Assembly (NCBI RefSeq): GCF_030409805.1
Contig: NZ_JAUFQP010000007.1
Location: forward strand, 682,001-746,000
Reading direction: 5' to 3'
DNA from: Algibacter miyuki
Lineage (GTDB): Bacteria; Bacteroidota; Bacteroidia; Flavobacteriales; Flavobacteriaceae
Length of the DNA: 64,000 nucleotides
The notes beneath the pieces were generated by a model. It was given only the letters and a program-made list of their open reading frames with translations, was not told where the DNA came from and did no database searches. Shown in pieces: positions 43,775 to 53,682 of the stretch. Both the position numbers and the translations under genes were made by a program. Each line of letters begins with the position of its first letter. The stretch's first letter is position 1.

Positions 43775-45712
43775 CTATTTATTTATCTTGAAAATATGAA
43801 AAGGCATTGTTGGATGTAATTCTACGTACGCCCATTCATTATTCCAATTGTAGCGACTATCGGTGATTAAATCGTGCATTTCTAGGTTGTGACCTTGATG
43901 TACGGCTAAATCTTGCAACGGAATCTGTACAGTGCCTTGTTGTGAGTTGTGCTCATCTAAACTGATAACCACTAGAATTTCGTTGGTACGATCATCATTC
44001 CATTTATAGAATGCTAATAAATTATCGTTTTCTATATAGCAAAATTTAATATTGTTGGTTTGCTGTAAAGCTGGATTATGATTTCTAATGAAATTGATTT
44101 TCGCAATAATCGTGATTAATTTATTTTGAATGTTCCAATCGTAATGAGTGATTTGGAATTTTTCAGAATTCAAATATTCTTCTTTTCCTAATAATGGATC
44201 TGATAACATATACTCGAAAACCGGTCCGTAAATACCGATACTAGAACTTAAAGTAGCTGCGAGTGCGTAACGTTGAATGTGTTTCGATTCGTTGGCTCCT
44301 TGCAAGTGATATGGGTTAATATCTGGTGTGTTTGGCCAAAAATTAGGTTGCATATACTCACTAAGTTCGCTAGTAGTTAACTCTTCAACATACTCGATAA
44401 TCTCGTGTTTGCTTTCGCGCCAAGTAAAGTAAGTGTACGATTGTGTATAACCTTGTTTAGCTAGCTGTTTCATCACTTTTGGTGACGTAAAGGCTTCAGC
44501 TAAAAAGATAACATCGGGATGTTTTGCTTTTACTTCAGAAATGATCCAGTTCCAAAAATAGAACGGTTTCGTGTGCGGATTATCAACTCTAAAAGCTTTG
44601 ATTCCACAATCTACCCAAAATAGCATGACGTCTAAACATTCGTTCCAAAGCGCTTTGTAATCTTCACTTTCCCAGTAAATAGGAAGAATGTCCTGGTATT
44701 TTTTTGGTGGATTTTCGGCATATTGTACCGTGCCATCTGGGCGCCACTTAAACCATTTTGGATGATCTTTTACCCAAGGATGATCTGGCGCTGCCTGTAA
44801 GGCGTAATCCATAGCAATTTCAAGGTTGTTATCTTTTGCGACTTGAATGAGGTGTTTAAAATCGTCTAAAGTGCCTAATTGTGGGTGAATATCTTTGTGG
44901 CCGCCATATTGCGAACCAACGCCCCAAGTAGAACCTACATCGCCATGTTTAGCTTCGGTAGTATTGTTTTTTCCTTTTCGGTTAACTTCTCCAATCGGAT
45001 GTACGGGCGGTAAATAAACCACATCGAAGCCCATGTTTTTTACTCTTGGTAGTAAGCGTGCGCAGTCGTGAAATGTGCCATGTACATCTTTGTGTTCTGA
45101 AGTTGAACGTGGGAAAAACTCATACCAAGTACTAAAACGTGCACGTTTTCTATCGACATAAACTTGATATGTTTTCGATGTATTTGCTAATATTTTTATT
45201 GGGTTTGCAAAGAATATATCATAAAGACGTCCTTTTGCGGCTTCGGTAATAGCTTCACCGTATTGATTTTCATCTTTAAAAACACGGTATAAATGCTCTA
45301 GATATATTTTATCTTCGGTGTTTACTTTTTTAATAAGCGGTTCAATATATTCTGCACCTTCAAGTAATTCTGAAACTACGTGCTGGCCATCGTTTATCTT
45401 TCTTATTAGGCCATATCTCCAATTCAAGGCATAATCTACCCAAGCTTCCACTTTGTAGTCGTAAAGCCCTTGCTTTTCAACCGTGAAGTCAGCTCTCCAT
45501 TCATCATTAGAGCTTAATACCATTCTGGTTTCTTGCCAGGTTTTATCGTTTTCGTGTTTGAATAGTACGGAAGCGCCTAAAACATCGTGACCATCGGCCA
45601 TAATGTGAGCTTCTATATTTACTATTTCATTTACAACACGCTTAATGTAAAATTTGCCATCATTAACCGTTGGCGAAACATAGTCAATTACAACTCTTTT
45701 TTGATTTTGCAT
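43775..45712 (-). CDS. glgE: Alpha-1,4-glucan:maltose-1-phosphate maltosyltransferase
   Basis: A 645-residue GH13_3 enzyme that transfers maltosyl units from maltose-1-phosphate onto alpha-1,4-glucan ends. N-terminal beta domains begin VVIDYVSPTVNDGKFYIKRV. The barrel has YLPPVHPIGEVNRKGKNN, nucleophile Asp in KAFRVDNPHTKPFYFW (about residue 376, a GlgE hallmark), Glu in FLAEAFTSPKVM (about 404) and Asp in NTPDINPYHL (about 464). Length agrees with actinobacterial GlgE. A stem-loop sits in the 126-base gap between glgC and this gene. Confidence 0.95.
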   Translation of the reverse strand: MQNQKRVVIDYVSPTVNDGKFYIKRVVNEIVNIEAHIMADGHDVLGASVLFKHENDKTWQETRMVLSSNDEWRADFTVEKQGLYDYKVEAWVDYALNWRYGLIRKINDGQHVVSELLEGAEYIEPLIKKVNTEDKIYLEHLYRVFKDENQYGEAITEAAKGRLYDIFFANPIKILANTSKTYQVYVDRKRARFSTWYEFFPRSTSEHKDVHGTFHDCARLLPRVKNMGFDVVYLPPVHPIGEVNRKGKNNTTEAKHGDVGSTWGVGSQYGGHKDIHPQLGTLDDFKHLIQVAKDNNLEIAMDYALQAAPDHPWVKDHPKWFKWRPDGTVQYAENPPKKYQDILPIYWESEDYKALWNECLDVMLFWVDCGIKAFRVDNPHTKPFYFWNWIISEVKAKHPDVIFLAEAFTSPKVMKQLAKQGYTQSYTYFTWRESKHEIIEYVEELTTSELSEYMQPNFWPNTPDINPYHLQGANESKHIQRYALAATLSSSIGIYGPVFEYMLSDPLLGKEEYLNSEKFQITHYDWNIQNKLITIIAKINFIRNHNPALQQTNNIKFCYIENDNLLAFYKWNDDRTNEILVVISLDEHNSQQGTVQIPLQDLAVHQGHNLEMHDLITDSRYNWNNEWAYVELHPTMPFHIFKINK

Positions 45713-45750
45713 TATTTGCTTAATTATAAGGTAATCAATAGGTTATTGTT

Positions 45751-45797
45751 TAGCCACCTTTAGCTGCCAAATTCAATTTAGCAGCTAAAGTGGACTA
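45751..45797 (-). other. Intercistronic stem-loop between glgC and glgE
   Basis: CCACCTTTAGCTGC pairs with GCAGCTAAAGTGG (thirteen pairs, one bulged C), extended by TAG/CTA, loop of about 13 bases. No T-run follows on the minus strand, so it is not a standard terminator; it may stabilise or process the mRNA and so set different levels of glgC and glgE. Confidence 0.55.
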
Positions 45798-45838
45798 TTA
45801 TTTTAGTGAATATAGCGTTTATAAAACGCGTTTTTTTA

Positions 45839-47107
45839 TCATGTAATAACGTATCCGGAAGGAATTGTTGCTCCGTTTTTAACCACGACAATACCGTCTT
45901 TAATTAAGTAAGTATCGGTTTCTTTATCTGCTAGGTGTTTTCCTCCGTTAATTCTAACATCATCACCAATACGGCAGTTTTTGTCTAAAATACAGTTTTT
46001 AATAAAGCAGCGTTCTCCAATACCAGCGAGTACAGTTATTTTTTTAGATTCAATTTCTTCTAAAGATTCATAGTAATCACTACCCATCATATAGGTATTT
46101 ATCACTGTTGATTCTTTACCTATTCTAGAACGAATACCAATAACTGATTTTTCTATTTTTGCAGCGCCAATAATACAACCCTCAGAAATTACGGCTTTAT
46201 CTAAAACCGTTCCTGCTACTTTGGTCGTTGGTAACATTCTAGCATGCGTGTAAATACGTTTTTTTTCGTGGTATAAATCAAATTGAGGAATATCGTCGGT
46301 TAAGCCAAGGTTAGCTTCGAAAAACGAATCGATATTTCCAATATCTGTCCAATAGCCTTCATATTGGTAACTTAAGGTTTTATGGTCGTGGATAGATTGT
46401 GGGATAATTTCTTTACCAAAATCAATAGTATCCGGATCTTCCATTAGTTTGATTAGTAAATCTTTGTTGAAGACGTAAATCCCCATAGAAGCCAGGTAGT
46501 TTCGGTCTTGAGATTTCATTTCGTCACTAACTTCTGAAGTCCATTCTGGTAATAATTCTGCATCTGGTTTTTCAATGAAAGATGTAATTACGTTTTCATC
46601 ATTAGCTTTAAGAATACCAAAAGACGTGGCGTCTTTAGCGTTAACCGGAATGGTTGCAATAGTAATTTCGGCACCAGCGGCTTCGTGAGCTTCAATCATT
46701 TTATCATAATCCATTTGGTATAATTGATCTCCCGATAAAATTAAAGCATACTCAAAATCGTAGCTTAAAAAGTGATGCATACTTTGTCTAACCGCATCGG
46801 CAGTACCTTGAAACCATGTTTTACTTTCTGGCGTTTGCTCGGCAGCTAATACATCAACAAATGCACTACTGAAAAAACTAAAGTGGTAGGTGTTTTTTAT
46901 GTGTTTATTTAATGATGCTGAATTGAATTGTGTTAATACAAAGATGCGTTTAATGTCGGCATTGATACAGTTGGAAATTGGAATATCTACCAGTCTGTAT
47001 TTTCCTGCAATAGGCACTGCGGGTTTAGATCTTCTGTCGGTTAATGGGTAGAGTCTAGATCCTTGGCCACCTCCTAAAACAATGGCTAAAACTTTGTCGT
47101 TTATCAT
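45839..47107 (-). CDS. glgC: Glucose-1-phosphate adenylyltransferase
   Basis: A 422-residue enzyme that makes ADP-glucose from ATP and glucose-1-phosphate. The nucleotide loop is VLGGGQGSRLYPLTDRRSKPAVPI at the N-terminus. Further marks are ILSGDQLYQMDYDKM, ASMGIYVFNKDLL, FGKEIIP and GYWTDIGNIDSFFEANLGL. The C-terminal third is a left-handed beta-helix with hexapeptide character (AVISEGCIIGAAKIEKSVIG). Length is typical. It sits 36 bases after the GT4 synthase gene and supplies it with ADP-glucose. Confidence 0.96.
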   Translation of the reverse strand: MINDKVLAIVLGGGQGSRLYPLTDRRSKPAVPIAGKYRLVDIPISNCINADIKRIFVLTQFNSASLNKHIKNTYHFSFFSSAFVDVLAAEQTPESKTWFQGTADAVRQSMHHFLSYDFEYALILSGDQLYQMDYDKMIEAHEAAGAEITIATIPVNAKDATSFGILKANDENVITSFIEKPDAELLPEWTSEVSDEMKSQDRNYLASMGIYVFNKDLLIKLMEDPDTIDFGKEIIPQSIHDHKTLSYQYEGYWTDIGNIDSFFEANLGLTDDIPQFDLYHEKKRIYTHARMLPTTKVAGTVLDKAVISEGCIIGAAKIEKSVIGIRSRIGKESTVINTYMMGSDYYESLEEIESKKITVLAGIGERCFIKNCILDKNCRIGDDVRINGGKHLADKETDTYLIKDGIVVVKNGATIPSGYVIT

Positions 47108-47143
47108 CTGCTTTGGTTTTTTTTAGTTTTGTTATTTAATTAG

Positions 47144-48346
47144 TTATATCAATGACTTGTATAGTGTTTCTACTTGTTGTGCAATAGCTACCCAGTCGAA
47201 GTAATCTTCAACGCGTTTTCTTCCATTAGCCGCCATAGTTTCTCTTAAAGCTTTATCATTTATTACGGTATTTATGCCGTTTGCTAAATCTCTAGAAAAT
47301 TTATCGGGATCAATGGGTTCAAAAGGTGCTTCGGTTTGTTGTTCTAACGGAATAAGTAGGCCGGTTTCGCCATGTACAACGACTTCTTTGATACCACCAA
47401 CAGCACTGGCAACAACAGCTGTGTTACAGGCCATGGCTTCTATGTTTATAATTCCGAAAGGTTCGTAAATCGATGGGCAACAAAATACTTCAGCATGAGA
47501 ATACAGTTGAATTATTTCTTCTTTGGTGACCATTTTATCAATCCAAATCACGTTTTTACGTGTCTTTTTAACTTCGTTTACGGCATCTTCCATTTCTTTT
47601 CCAATTTCTGGAGTATCGGGAGCGCCTGCACAAAGTACAATTTGCGTATCTGGATCTATATATTTAATAGCGTTTACAAGGTGAATAATTCCTTTTTGAC
47701 GTGTAATTCTGCCTACAAAAAGGACATAAGGTTTTGTTTTATCTACTTGGTATTCGTCTAAAGTTGAGGTTGCTGTGGTTTCAACATATTGCTCTAGGTT
47801 TATGCCGTTGTAAATAACGTGTACCTTTTTTTCGTCAACATCAAAATGTTTTAAAACATCTTCTTTAGTTTCTTCAGAAACGGCGATAAGAGCATCGGCC
47901 ATTTCAATGGCGGTTTTTTCTACCCATGATGAGGCATCATAACCACGACCTAATTGTTCGCGTTTCCAAGGGCGTAAAGGTTCTAAAGAATGCGTTGTAA
48001 TAACTAAAGGTGTGCCGTAGCAAAGTTTGGCTACAATACCGGCAAAATGAGCATACCACGTATGGCAATGCACTACGTCGGCATCAATAGGTTCTGTATT
48101 CATTTGAATACAGGTGCTTAATGTTTTAAAAACCGATTTTAATTTATCGTCTGCACCATCGAAAACTGGGTTGTCAAACGGAAAACCTTTTACACTTAAT
48201 TGATCTGTTTTAGAGTCTTGATCTCCAAAGCATCTCACATCTACTTTCATTAATTTAGCGAGCTCATCGGCTAAATATTCAACATGTACGCCTGCTCCTC
48301 CGTAGACATACGGTGGAAATTCTCTTGTGTAAAAAAGTGCTTTCAT
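47144..48346 (-). CDS. glgM: GT4 glucan synthase of the actinobacterial GlgA/GlgM type
   Basis: A 400-residue GT-B glycosyltransferase. The start MKALFYTREFPPYVYGGAGVHVEYLADEL closely follows the corynebacterial-type 'GlgA' family (GT4) rather than the 477-residue GT5 GlgA of E. coli. Other marks are VVHCHTWYAHFAGIVAK, VIYNGINLEQY, VLFVGRITRQKGI, CPSIYEPFGIINIEAMAC (E-x7-E retaining motif) and VVHGETGLLIP. In mycobacteria the family member GlgM uses ADP-glucose and glucose-1-phosphate to make maltose-1-phosphate. Because glgE and maltokinase genes are adjacent, I favour that role; a direct glycogen synthase role is the alternative. It is the first gene of the run. Confidence 0.87.
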   Translation of the reverse strand: MKALFYTREFPPYVYGGAGVHVEYLADELAKLMKVDVRCFGDQDSKTDQLSVKGFPFDNPVFDGADDKLKSVFKTLSTCIQMNTEPIDADVVHCHTWYAHFAGIVAKLCYGTPLVITTHSLEPLRPWKREQLGRGYDASSWVEKTAIEMADALIAVSEETKEDVLKHFDVDEKKVHVIYNGINLEQYVETTATSTLDEYQVDKTKPYVLFVGRITRQKGIIHLVNAIKYIDPDTQIVLCAGAPDTPEIGKEMEDAVNEVKKTRKNVIWIDKMVTKEEIIQLYSHAEVFCCPSIYEPFGIINIEAMACNTAVVASAVGGIKEVVVHGETGLLIPLEQQTEAPFEPIDPDKFSRDLANGINTVINDKALRETMAANGRKRVEDYFDWVAIAQQVETLYKSLI

Positions 48347-49361
48347 TTAGTTGTTTTTGTTGTTTTATTGTTAGTAGAAACATGGCGTATCAATAATTTT
48401 TTGGAGCAATTATGTTTTTGATTATGTTCATGTTTCTTGTTTAAATTGTTTCTAACTCATTTAATATCACATAAAACAACAACAATTAGATTGAATTATT
48501 AATTTTTTTAAATACTATTTTAAAAAAATATTAACATCATTTTATATGATATGTTTTGTTGCAAAAGAAACAAAACGACGTTCAGAATTTGAAAAATTGT
48601 TAGTAATTACTTTGTGAAAATTAAATAAATAACTCGAGTTTGTAATAGGTTAAACACGTTGATGTTATGTGTTGTTGCAAGTTTAATTAATAAAAAAAAT
48701 TACTATGTTATAAACATACAAAATAATTGTTAACAAATTTGTTGATATAATATTTTTAAAGAAAAAAAGGTGTTATTGGTTTTAATCGAAATTATTAATA
48801 ATAATTTTTGCTTAAAACGTATTAGACTTGCGAAATCGTGATTTTTATTCTTAAAAATATTTGAAATATGCTGTATTTTTAGTTAAAAATAAGAATAATT
48901 CAGTGTTTATGAAATTTTTAATATATGATAAAATGTAATATGGGTGTTGCGCTGTTTTGTAGGAAATAAAGGCATCATAAAAAAGAGCTATTCGGCCTTT
49001 TGTGATGTTTGGTTAGAGTGTTTTTCTTCGGAATAATTATCACCTTATCCAGAAAATTTCAAGGAGATATTGGAGCTTATTTTATGTAAAATGTATGAAT
49101 TTTTAAAATTCATAATGTTGTTTTAGGCGATGTTAGTTATAGCGCTATTCTTACCGCTGTTATTTCTGCTGAAGTTGATGTTTAGGGTTAACTTATATTA
49201 CGCGTTTAAAAGCGATAGATATGAGCTAATAAGAAGGTTTAGTTTGAAATTAAGGAAAGCAACCTAGATAAAAAAATGCTTGTAAAGAAAAAGACAGCAT
49301 TAATGATTATCATTAATGCTGTCTTTTATATTTTAAATATACCTTTTTTTTAAAGGAATAT
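48347..49361. other. Gene-free AT-rich gap upstream of the glucan operon
   Basis: Slightly over 1 kb with stops in every frame. It should contain the promoter of the glucan run near 48.35-48.5 kb (no perfect -7 element was found) and the lepA terminator at its right end. The stretch 49020-49260 is less AT-rich than the rest and may be a decayed coding remnant, but no family was recognised. Confidence 0.5.
49289..49332 (-). terminator. Terminator after lepA
   Basis: An 18-pair perfect stem: AAAAGACAGCATTAATGA with its complement, three-base loop. The minus strand then reads into T-rich sequence (TTTCTTTACA). It lies about 30 bases past the lepA stop and is one of the strongest hairpins in the window. 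Confidence 0.85.
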
Positions 49362-51158
49362 TTAGTCGTTAAGCTTTAAAACAGCCATAAACGCTTGCTG
49401 AGGTATTTCTACGTTACCTACTTGACGCATACGTTTCTTACCTTTTTTCTGCTTTTCTAATAATTTTCTTTTACGAGAAATATCACCACCATAACATTTT
49501 GCTGTTACATCTTTACGAAGTGCTTTAATGGTTTCTCTCGAAATAATTTTAGCACCAACAGCAGCCTGAATTGGAATATCAAATTGTTGACGTGGAATAA
49601 GTTCTTTTAACTTCTCACACATTTTTTTACCAATATTTTGAGCGTTATCTGCATGAATTAAAGCTGAAAGCGCATCAACAGGAAGTGCATTTAATAAAAT
49701 ATCTAAACGTACTAATTTAGATGTTTTCATACCTATTGGATGGTAATCAAAAGAGGCATAACCTTTAGAAACCGTTTTTAAACGATCGTAAAAATCGAAA
49801 ACAATTTCTGCTAAAGGCATTTCAAAAGTAAGTTCAACACGTTCTGGCGTTAAATAAGTTTGATTGATTACAATACCTCGTTTTTCAATACAAAGCGACA
49901 TCACGTTACCAACAAAGTCAGATTTTGTAATAATAGTAGCTTTAATATAGGGTTCTTCAACACGGTTAACGGTAGAAGGATCGGGTAAATCCGATGGGTT
50001 GTTTACAATAAAGGCATCCTCAGGGTTTTTGTTTGTAAACGCGTGGTACGATACATTGGGAACAGTGGTAATAACCGTCATATCAAACTCACGTTCTAAA
50101 CGTTCTTGGATAATTTCCATGTGTAGCATTCCTAAAAATCCGCAACGGAAACCAAAACCTAGTGCGGCAGAGCTTTCTGGAGCAAATACCAAAGAGGCAT
50201 CGTTTAATTGAAGCTTTTCCATAGAGTTTCTAAGTTCTTCGTAATCTTCTGTGTCTACAGGGTAAATACCTGCAAATACCATTGGTTTTACGTCTTCAAA
50301 ACCTTCAACAATATTGGTAGTTGGGTTAGCAAAATCGGTAATAGTATCTCCAACTTTAACTTCTTTAGCGGTTTTAATACCAGTAATTAAGTATCCAACA
50401 TCGCCCGTTTTTACACTTTGTTTGGCAACTTGGGTTAGTTTTAAAGTTCCTACTTCGTCTGCATAATATTCTTTATCTGTAGCAACGAATTTAATTTTTT
50501 GTCCTTTTTTTATTTCACCATTAAAAACTCTAAAATAGGTTTCAATACCTCTAAAAGTATTGTAAACCGAGTCGAAAATTAAGGCTTGTAATGGCGCGTC
50601 TGGATCCCCTTTAGGTGCAGGAACACGATCGATAATGGCTTTTAGTATATTCTCTACTCCAAAACCTGTTTTTCCACTAGCGTGAATAACTTCTTCTGGG
50701 TCGCAGCCTAATAAATCTACAATATCATCGGTAACTTCTTCTGGGTTTGCACTTGGTAAATCTACCTTGTTTAACACTGGAATAATTTCTAAATCATTCT
50801 CTAAAGCCAAGTATAAGTTAGAAATGGTTTGCGCTTGGATGCTTTGTGCGGCATCAACAATAAGCAAAGCACCTTCACATGCTGCAATAGATCGAGACAC
50901 TTCATAAGAGAAATCCACGTGACCGGGAGTGTCTATTAAATTTAATACATATTTTTCCCCATCTAACTCATAGTCCATTTGGATGGCATGCGATTTTATG
51001 GTAATACCACGTTCGCGCTCCAAATCCATACTATCAAGTAGTTGTGCTTGTTGTTCTCTGGCCGTTACCGAGCCTGTAAAGTCTAACAAACGGTCGGCAA
51101 GTGTGCTTTTTCCGTGATCGATGTGTGCAATAATGCAGAAGTTTCTAATGTTTTTCAT
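49362..51158 (-). CDS. lepA: Translation elongation factor 4
   Basis: A 598-residue ribosomal GTPase. G-domain motifs are [15 protein letters not shown] (G1), [12 protein letters not shown] (G2), DTPGHVDFS (G3) and LNKVDLPSA (G4). Family marks further on are [42 protein letters not shown], and the LepA-specific C-terminal domain ending [21 protein letters not shown]. Length matches the family (about 595-600). It acts on ribosomes stalled or badly translocated, especially under ion stress. A TATCTTTG element lies 29 bases upstream of the start. Confidence 0.98.
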   Translation of the reverse strand: MKNIRNFCIIAHIDHGKSTLADRLLDFTGSVTAREQQAQLLDSMDLERERGITIKSHAIQMDYELDGEKYVLNLIDTPGHVDFSYEVSRSIAACEGALLIVDAAQSIQAQTISNLYLALENDLEIIPVLNKVDLPSANPEEVTDDIVDLLGCDPEEVIHASGKTGFGVENILKAIIDRVPAPKGDPDAPLQALIFDSVYNTFRGIETYFRVFNGEIKKGQKIKFVATDKEYYADEVGTLKLTQVAKQSVKTGDVGYLITGIKTAKEVKVGDTITDFANPTTNIVEGFEDVKPMVFAGIYPVDTEDYEELRNSMEKLQLNDASLVFAPESSAALGFGFRCGFLGMLHMEIIQERLEREFDMTVITTVPNVSYHAFTNKNPEDAFIVNNPSDLPDPSTVNRVEEPYIKATIITKSDFVGNVMSLCIEKRGIVINQTYLTPERVELTFEMPLAEIVFDFYDRLKTVSKGYASFDYHPIGMKTSKLVRLDILLNALPVDALSALIHADNAQNIGKKMCEKLKELIPRQQFDIPIQAAVGAKIISRETIKALRKDVTAKCYGGDISRKRKLLEKQKKGKKRMRQVGNVEIPQQAFMAVLKLND

Positions 51159-51186
51159 ATAAGGAATCTCTTCTAAAAAAGATTTG

Positions 51187-51194
51187 CAAAGATA
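51187..51194 (-). promoter_or_regulatory. -7 promoter element (TATCTTTG) for lepA
   Basis: Exact minus-strand TAnnTTTG match, 28 bases before the lepA ATG. No TTG at the normal -33 position. Confidence 0.45.
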
Positions 51195-51227
51195 GTTTAA
51201 TTATTTAGCTAATAATAATGAGAACTC

Positions 51228-52058
51228 TTATTCATCTTCAATTTTTTTATGCGTTTTTAACCATTCTTCTCCTTTTTTGTCTAAGAAGAAATCCATCCAC
51301 ACATAATACATCACATCGTCCTCTTCTACGGTTACCGAATGGCTAGAGCCTAAAGGGATGTGAAGTAGCGCGTATTCTGGTAAAGCAACCTGGTCTTCAT
51401 CGGCATAAACAATGGTATTATTTTCCGATAAGCTTAAAAATAATTGTTCTAACATGGGATGTTCGTGCGGGTCTACTTTGTCTGGGCCTTTAGTTTGCAC
51501 GGTTCCCATAGCAATTCTTGGGATAATTTTGTTCGGCATAATGGTACGACTTACTGTATTCGGACTTTTTATAGGCTCGGTGTAAGGTTCGCAATCGGTG
51601 AATTTTGCATAATATACATTCTGTGTGTTTTCCGCAGGGAATTCTTTTAAATCTAATAGATCCTGGTCTGTTAATTTACTTGATATTTTCAAGTAATGTA
51701 ACGTATCATTTTCCGTAGTTTTTACCTTAATAGTGCTAATAGCGTTAGGTAATAAAATGGTTTCCGGTACAATATCATAATTTTTATCGCCGGCTGTTAC
51801 CTGGCCTTCGCCTTTAAAAAACAAGTAAATAGTTTTAAAACCGTCTTTTGTTTCGTCTAAAATGGCATTGCTGCTTGTTAAAGCTATCTGTTCTACAAAA
51901 ATGCCTTTTATTTCATTTTCTAGAATTGGTTTAGTGTATTGTTGAACATTTTCAGGTAAATCTGTTTTCAGACTTTCCACAGGTATATTTTGTGCGTTTA
52001 CTGTTGTAAATGATAAAAGTACAAGCGCAAAATATAATATGAATGATTGTTTTTTCAT
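51228..52058 (-). CDS. Secreted bicupin protein
   Basis: A 276-residue exported protein (signal peptide MKKQSFILYFALVLLSFTTV ending NAQ). It has two cupin-like halves. The first, about 60-145, has FFKGEGQVTAGDKNYDIVPE. The second, about 175-262, has DPHEHPMLEQLFLSLSENNT and LLHIPLGSSHSVTVEEDD, with metal-ligand-like HEHP..E and H in SSH. The first half lacks the ligand histidines, so only the second is likely to bind metal. Substrate unknown. It is on the same strand as lepA but 69 bases upstream of it. Confidence 0.8.
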   Translation of the reverse strand: MKKQSFILYFALVLLSFTTVNAQNIPVESLKTDLPENVQQYTKPILENEIKGIFVEQIALTSSNAILDETKDGFKTIYLFFKGEGQVTAGDKNYDIVPETILLPNAISTIKVKTTENDTLHYLKISSKLTDQDLLDLKEFPAENTQNVYYAKFTDCEPYTEPIKSPNTVSRTIMPNKIIPRIAMGTVQTKGPDKVDPHEHPMLEQLFLSLSENNTIVYADEDQVALPEYALLHIPLGSSHSVTVEEDDVMYYVWMDFFLDKKGEEWLKTHKKIEDE

Positions 52059-52301
52059 GTTTATCTATGTTTCGTTTAGTATTCGGTTAAAATACAATTA
52101 TTATTTTAATTTGAAATAGGAGCGGAAACCTTTAGTTTTTATAGGTTTTACGACGTATTTACGAATGTGTTAAATTTTTTATTCTGAAGAAATAACGTTT
52201 TATAAAATATTGAAAATGAATGAAAACTCAGGGTGTTTTTCCTTTTGAAAAGGAAGATTTACTTCGGAATACTTCCGTTTTAAGATGTTTTAAACACCGT
52301 A

Positions 52302-53570
52302 TTAATCAGCTTTTTCGTGAGCCTCTAAATCGGCTGTTAAATCTAATTTCCGGAATGAAGGTGAAACTAATCCTGTAGCAACAACAGTAAGTAGCGTCAT
52401 GGTACCACCAAAAACAACAGCGGTTACGGCTCCGAAAAACTTAGCGGTAATTCCACTTTCAAAAGCGCCTAATTCATTTGAAGACCCTACAAACATTGAG
52501 TTTACCGATGATACACGTCCACGCATATGGTCGGGTGTTTTTATTTGAAGAATGGTTTGCCTTATCACCATAGATACACCATCGGTCATACCGCTGAAAA
52601 ATAAAGCCATAACGGAAACCCAAAAAATAGAAGATAACCCAAACACAATAATGCAAACTCCAAAACCAAAAATAGCCGCTAGTAGTTTTAAACCGGCATT
52701 TTTACTTATCGGAATATAAGCCGTAACCAACATGGTTAGAAACGCACCAACAGCTGGTGCAGCACGCAAAACACCAAAACCTTCGCTACCTACTTTTAAA
52801 ATATCTTGAGCAAAAACAGGAAGCAATGCAATGGCGCCGCCAAAAAGTACAGCAACCATATCTAAAGTCATAGCGCCTAAAATGGCTTTGGTTTTAAATA
52901 CAAAATTGACACCTTCTTTTAAACTTTGAATAACGGGCTCTCCAATTTTCGGATTTAAGATAGGTTTACGTTTTATGTTTAATAGAATAAAAAAGGATAA
53001 AAGTACGAGTCCGAAAATAATGCATAACGACCAATGTACACCAATCCAACCGATGGAGAAGCCTCCAAAAGCAGGCCCTAAAACACCTGCCATTTGCCAT
53101 GTAGAGCTGTTCCAAGTGGCGGCATTTGGATATATTTTTTTAGGAACAATTAATGCAACTAAGGAAAAAATGGTTGGTCCAAAAAAGGATCGTAAAAAAC
53201 CTCCAAAAAAGACGAGAGCGTAAATGGAATATAAAATGGTTGTAGTGCTCCAATTGCCCACAACTTTATCCCATGTGAGTAAGAATAAACCAAAACTAAT
53301 GAGTGAAAATGCGGCAATACATAGCGCTAAAAGGTTTCTTTTTTCTTTTTGATCTACAATATGCCCTGCAAAAAGTGCCATGGTAAAAGCTGGTATAATT
53401 TCCATTAAGCCAATAATACCAAGTGAAAGCGGATCTTTAGTAATGCTGTATACTTGCCACTCTATAACGATAAATTGCATAGACCAGCCAAAAACAAGTA
53501 CAAAACGCACTAATAGAAATATGTTGAATTCTTTAATCCGCAGAGCGGCGTAAGGATCGGTTTTTGCCAT
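52302..53570 (-). CDS. Major facilitator superfamily exporter
   Basis: A 422-residue membrane protein with about 12 helices, beginning FNIFLLVRFVLVFGWSMQFI. The motif between helices 2 and 3 is GHIVDQKEKRNLLALC (motif A variant), and the repeat half includes ALFFSGMTDGVSMVIRQTI and TPDHMRGRVSSVNSMFVGSSNELGAFESG. This pattern is close to the EntS/DHA3-type subgroup that exports siderophores or drugs. Cargo unknown. A TAAGTTTG element sits about 47 bases upstream. Confidence 0.88.
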   Translation of the reverse strand: MAKTDPYAALRIKEFNIFLLVRFVLVFGWSMQFIVIEWQVYSITKDPLSLGIIGLMEIIPAFTMALFAGHIVDQKEKRNLLALCIAAFSLISFGLFLLTWDKVVGNWSTTTILYSIYALVFFGGFLRSFFGPTIFSLVALIVPKKIYPNAATWNSSTWQMAGVLGPAFGGFSIGWIGVHWSLCIIFGLVLLSFFILLNIKRKPILNPKIGEPVIQSLKEGVNFVFKTKAILGAMTLDMVAVLFGGAIALLPVFAQDILKVGSEGFGVLRAAPAVGAFLTMLVTAYIPISKNAGLKLLAAIFGFGVCIIVFGLSSIFWVSVMALFFSGMTDGVSMVIRQTILQIKTPDHMRGRVSSVNSMFVGSSNELGAFESGITAKFFGAVTAVVFGGTMTLLTVVATGLVSPSFRKLDLTADLEAHEKAD

Positions 53571-53616
53571 GGTTATTATCTTGTTGAAAACTTGATTTTT
53601 GTTTTCAAATAAAGTT

Positions 53617-53624
53617 CAAACTTA
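53617..53624 (-). promoter_or_regulatory. -7 promoter element (TAAGTTTG) for the MFS gene
   Basis: Exact minus-strand TAnnTTTG match about 46 bases upstream of the start, without a clear -33 TTG. Confidence 0.3.
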
Positions 53625-53682
53625 AAAAAGTATAACTAATAAATTAATTATACTTTTTTAATGTTTTCCGAAAAGGCCTTTT

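Noticed and set aside
49126..49185. A frame in the 48.3-49.4 kb gap reading GDVSYSAILTAVISAEVDV, faintly like the GSDYSA.. segment of aspartokinase
   Set aside because: Only 19 residues, several mismatches to the motif, flanked by stops and with no supporting sequence on either side; too weak to call a pseudogene.
52230..52300. Nested TTCCTTTT/AAAAGGAA and GGTGTTT/AAACACC pairings after the MFS gene
   Set aside because: No T-run follows on the gene's strand and the stems are short and AT-rich; it could be a weak terminator, but I could not support it.
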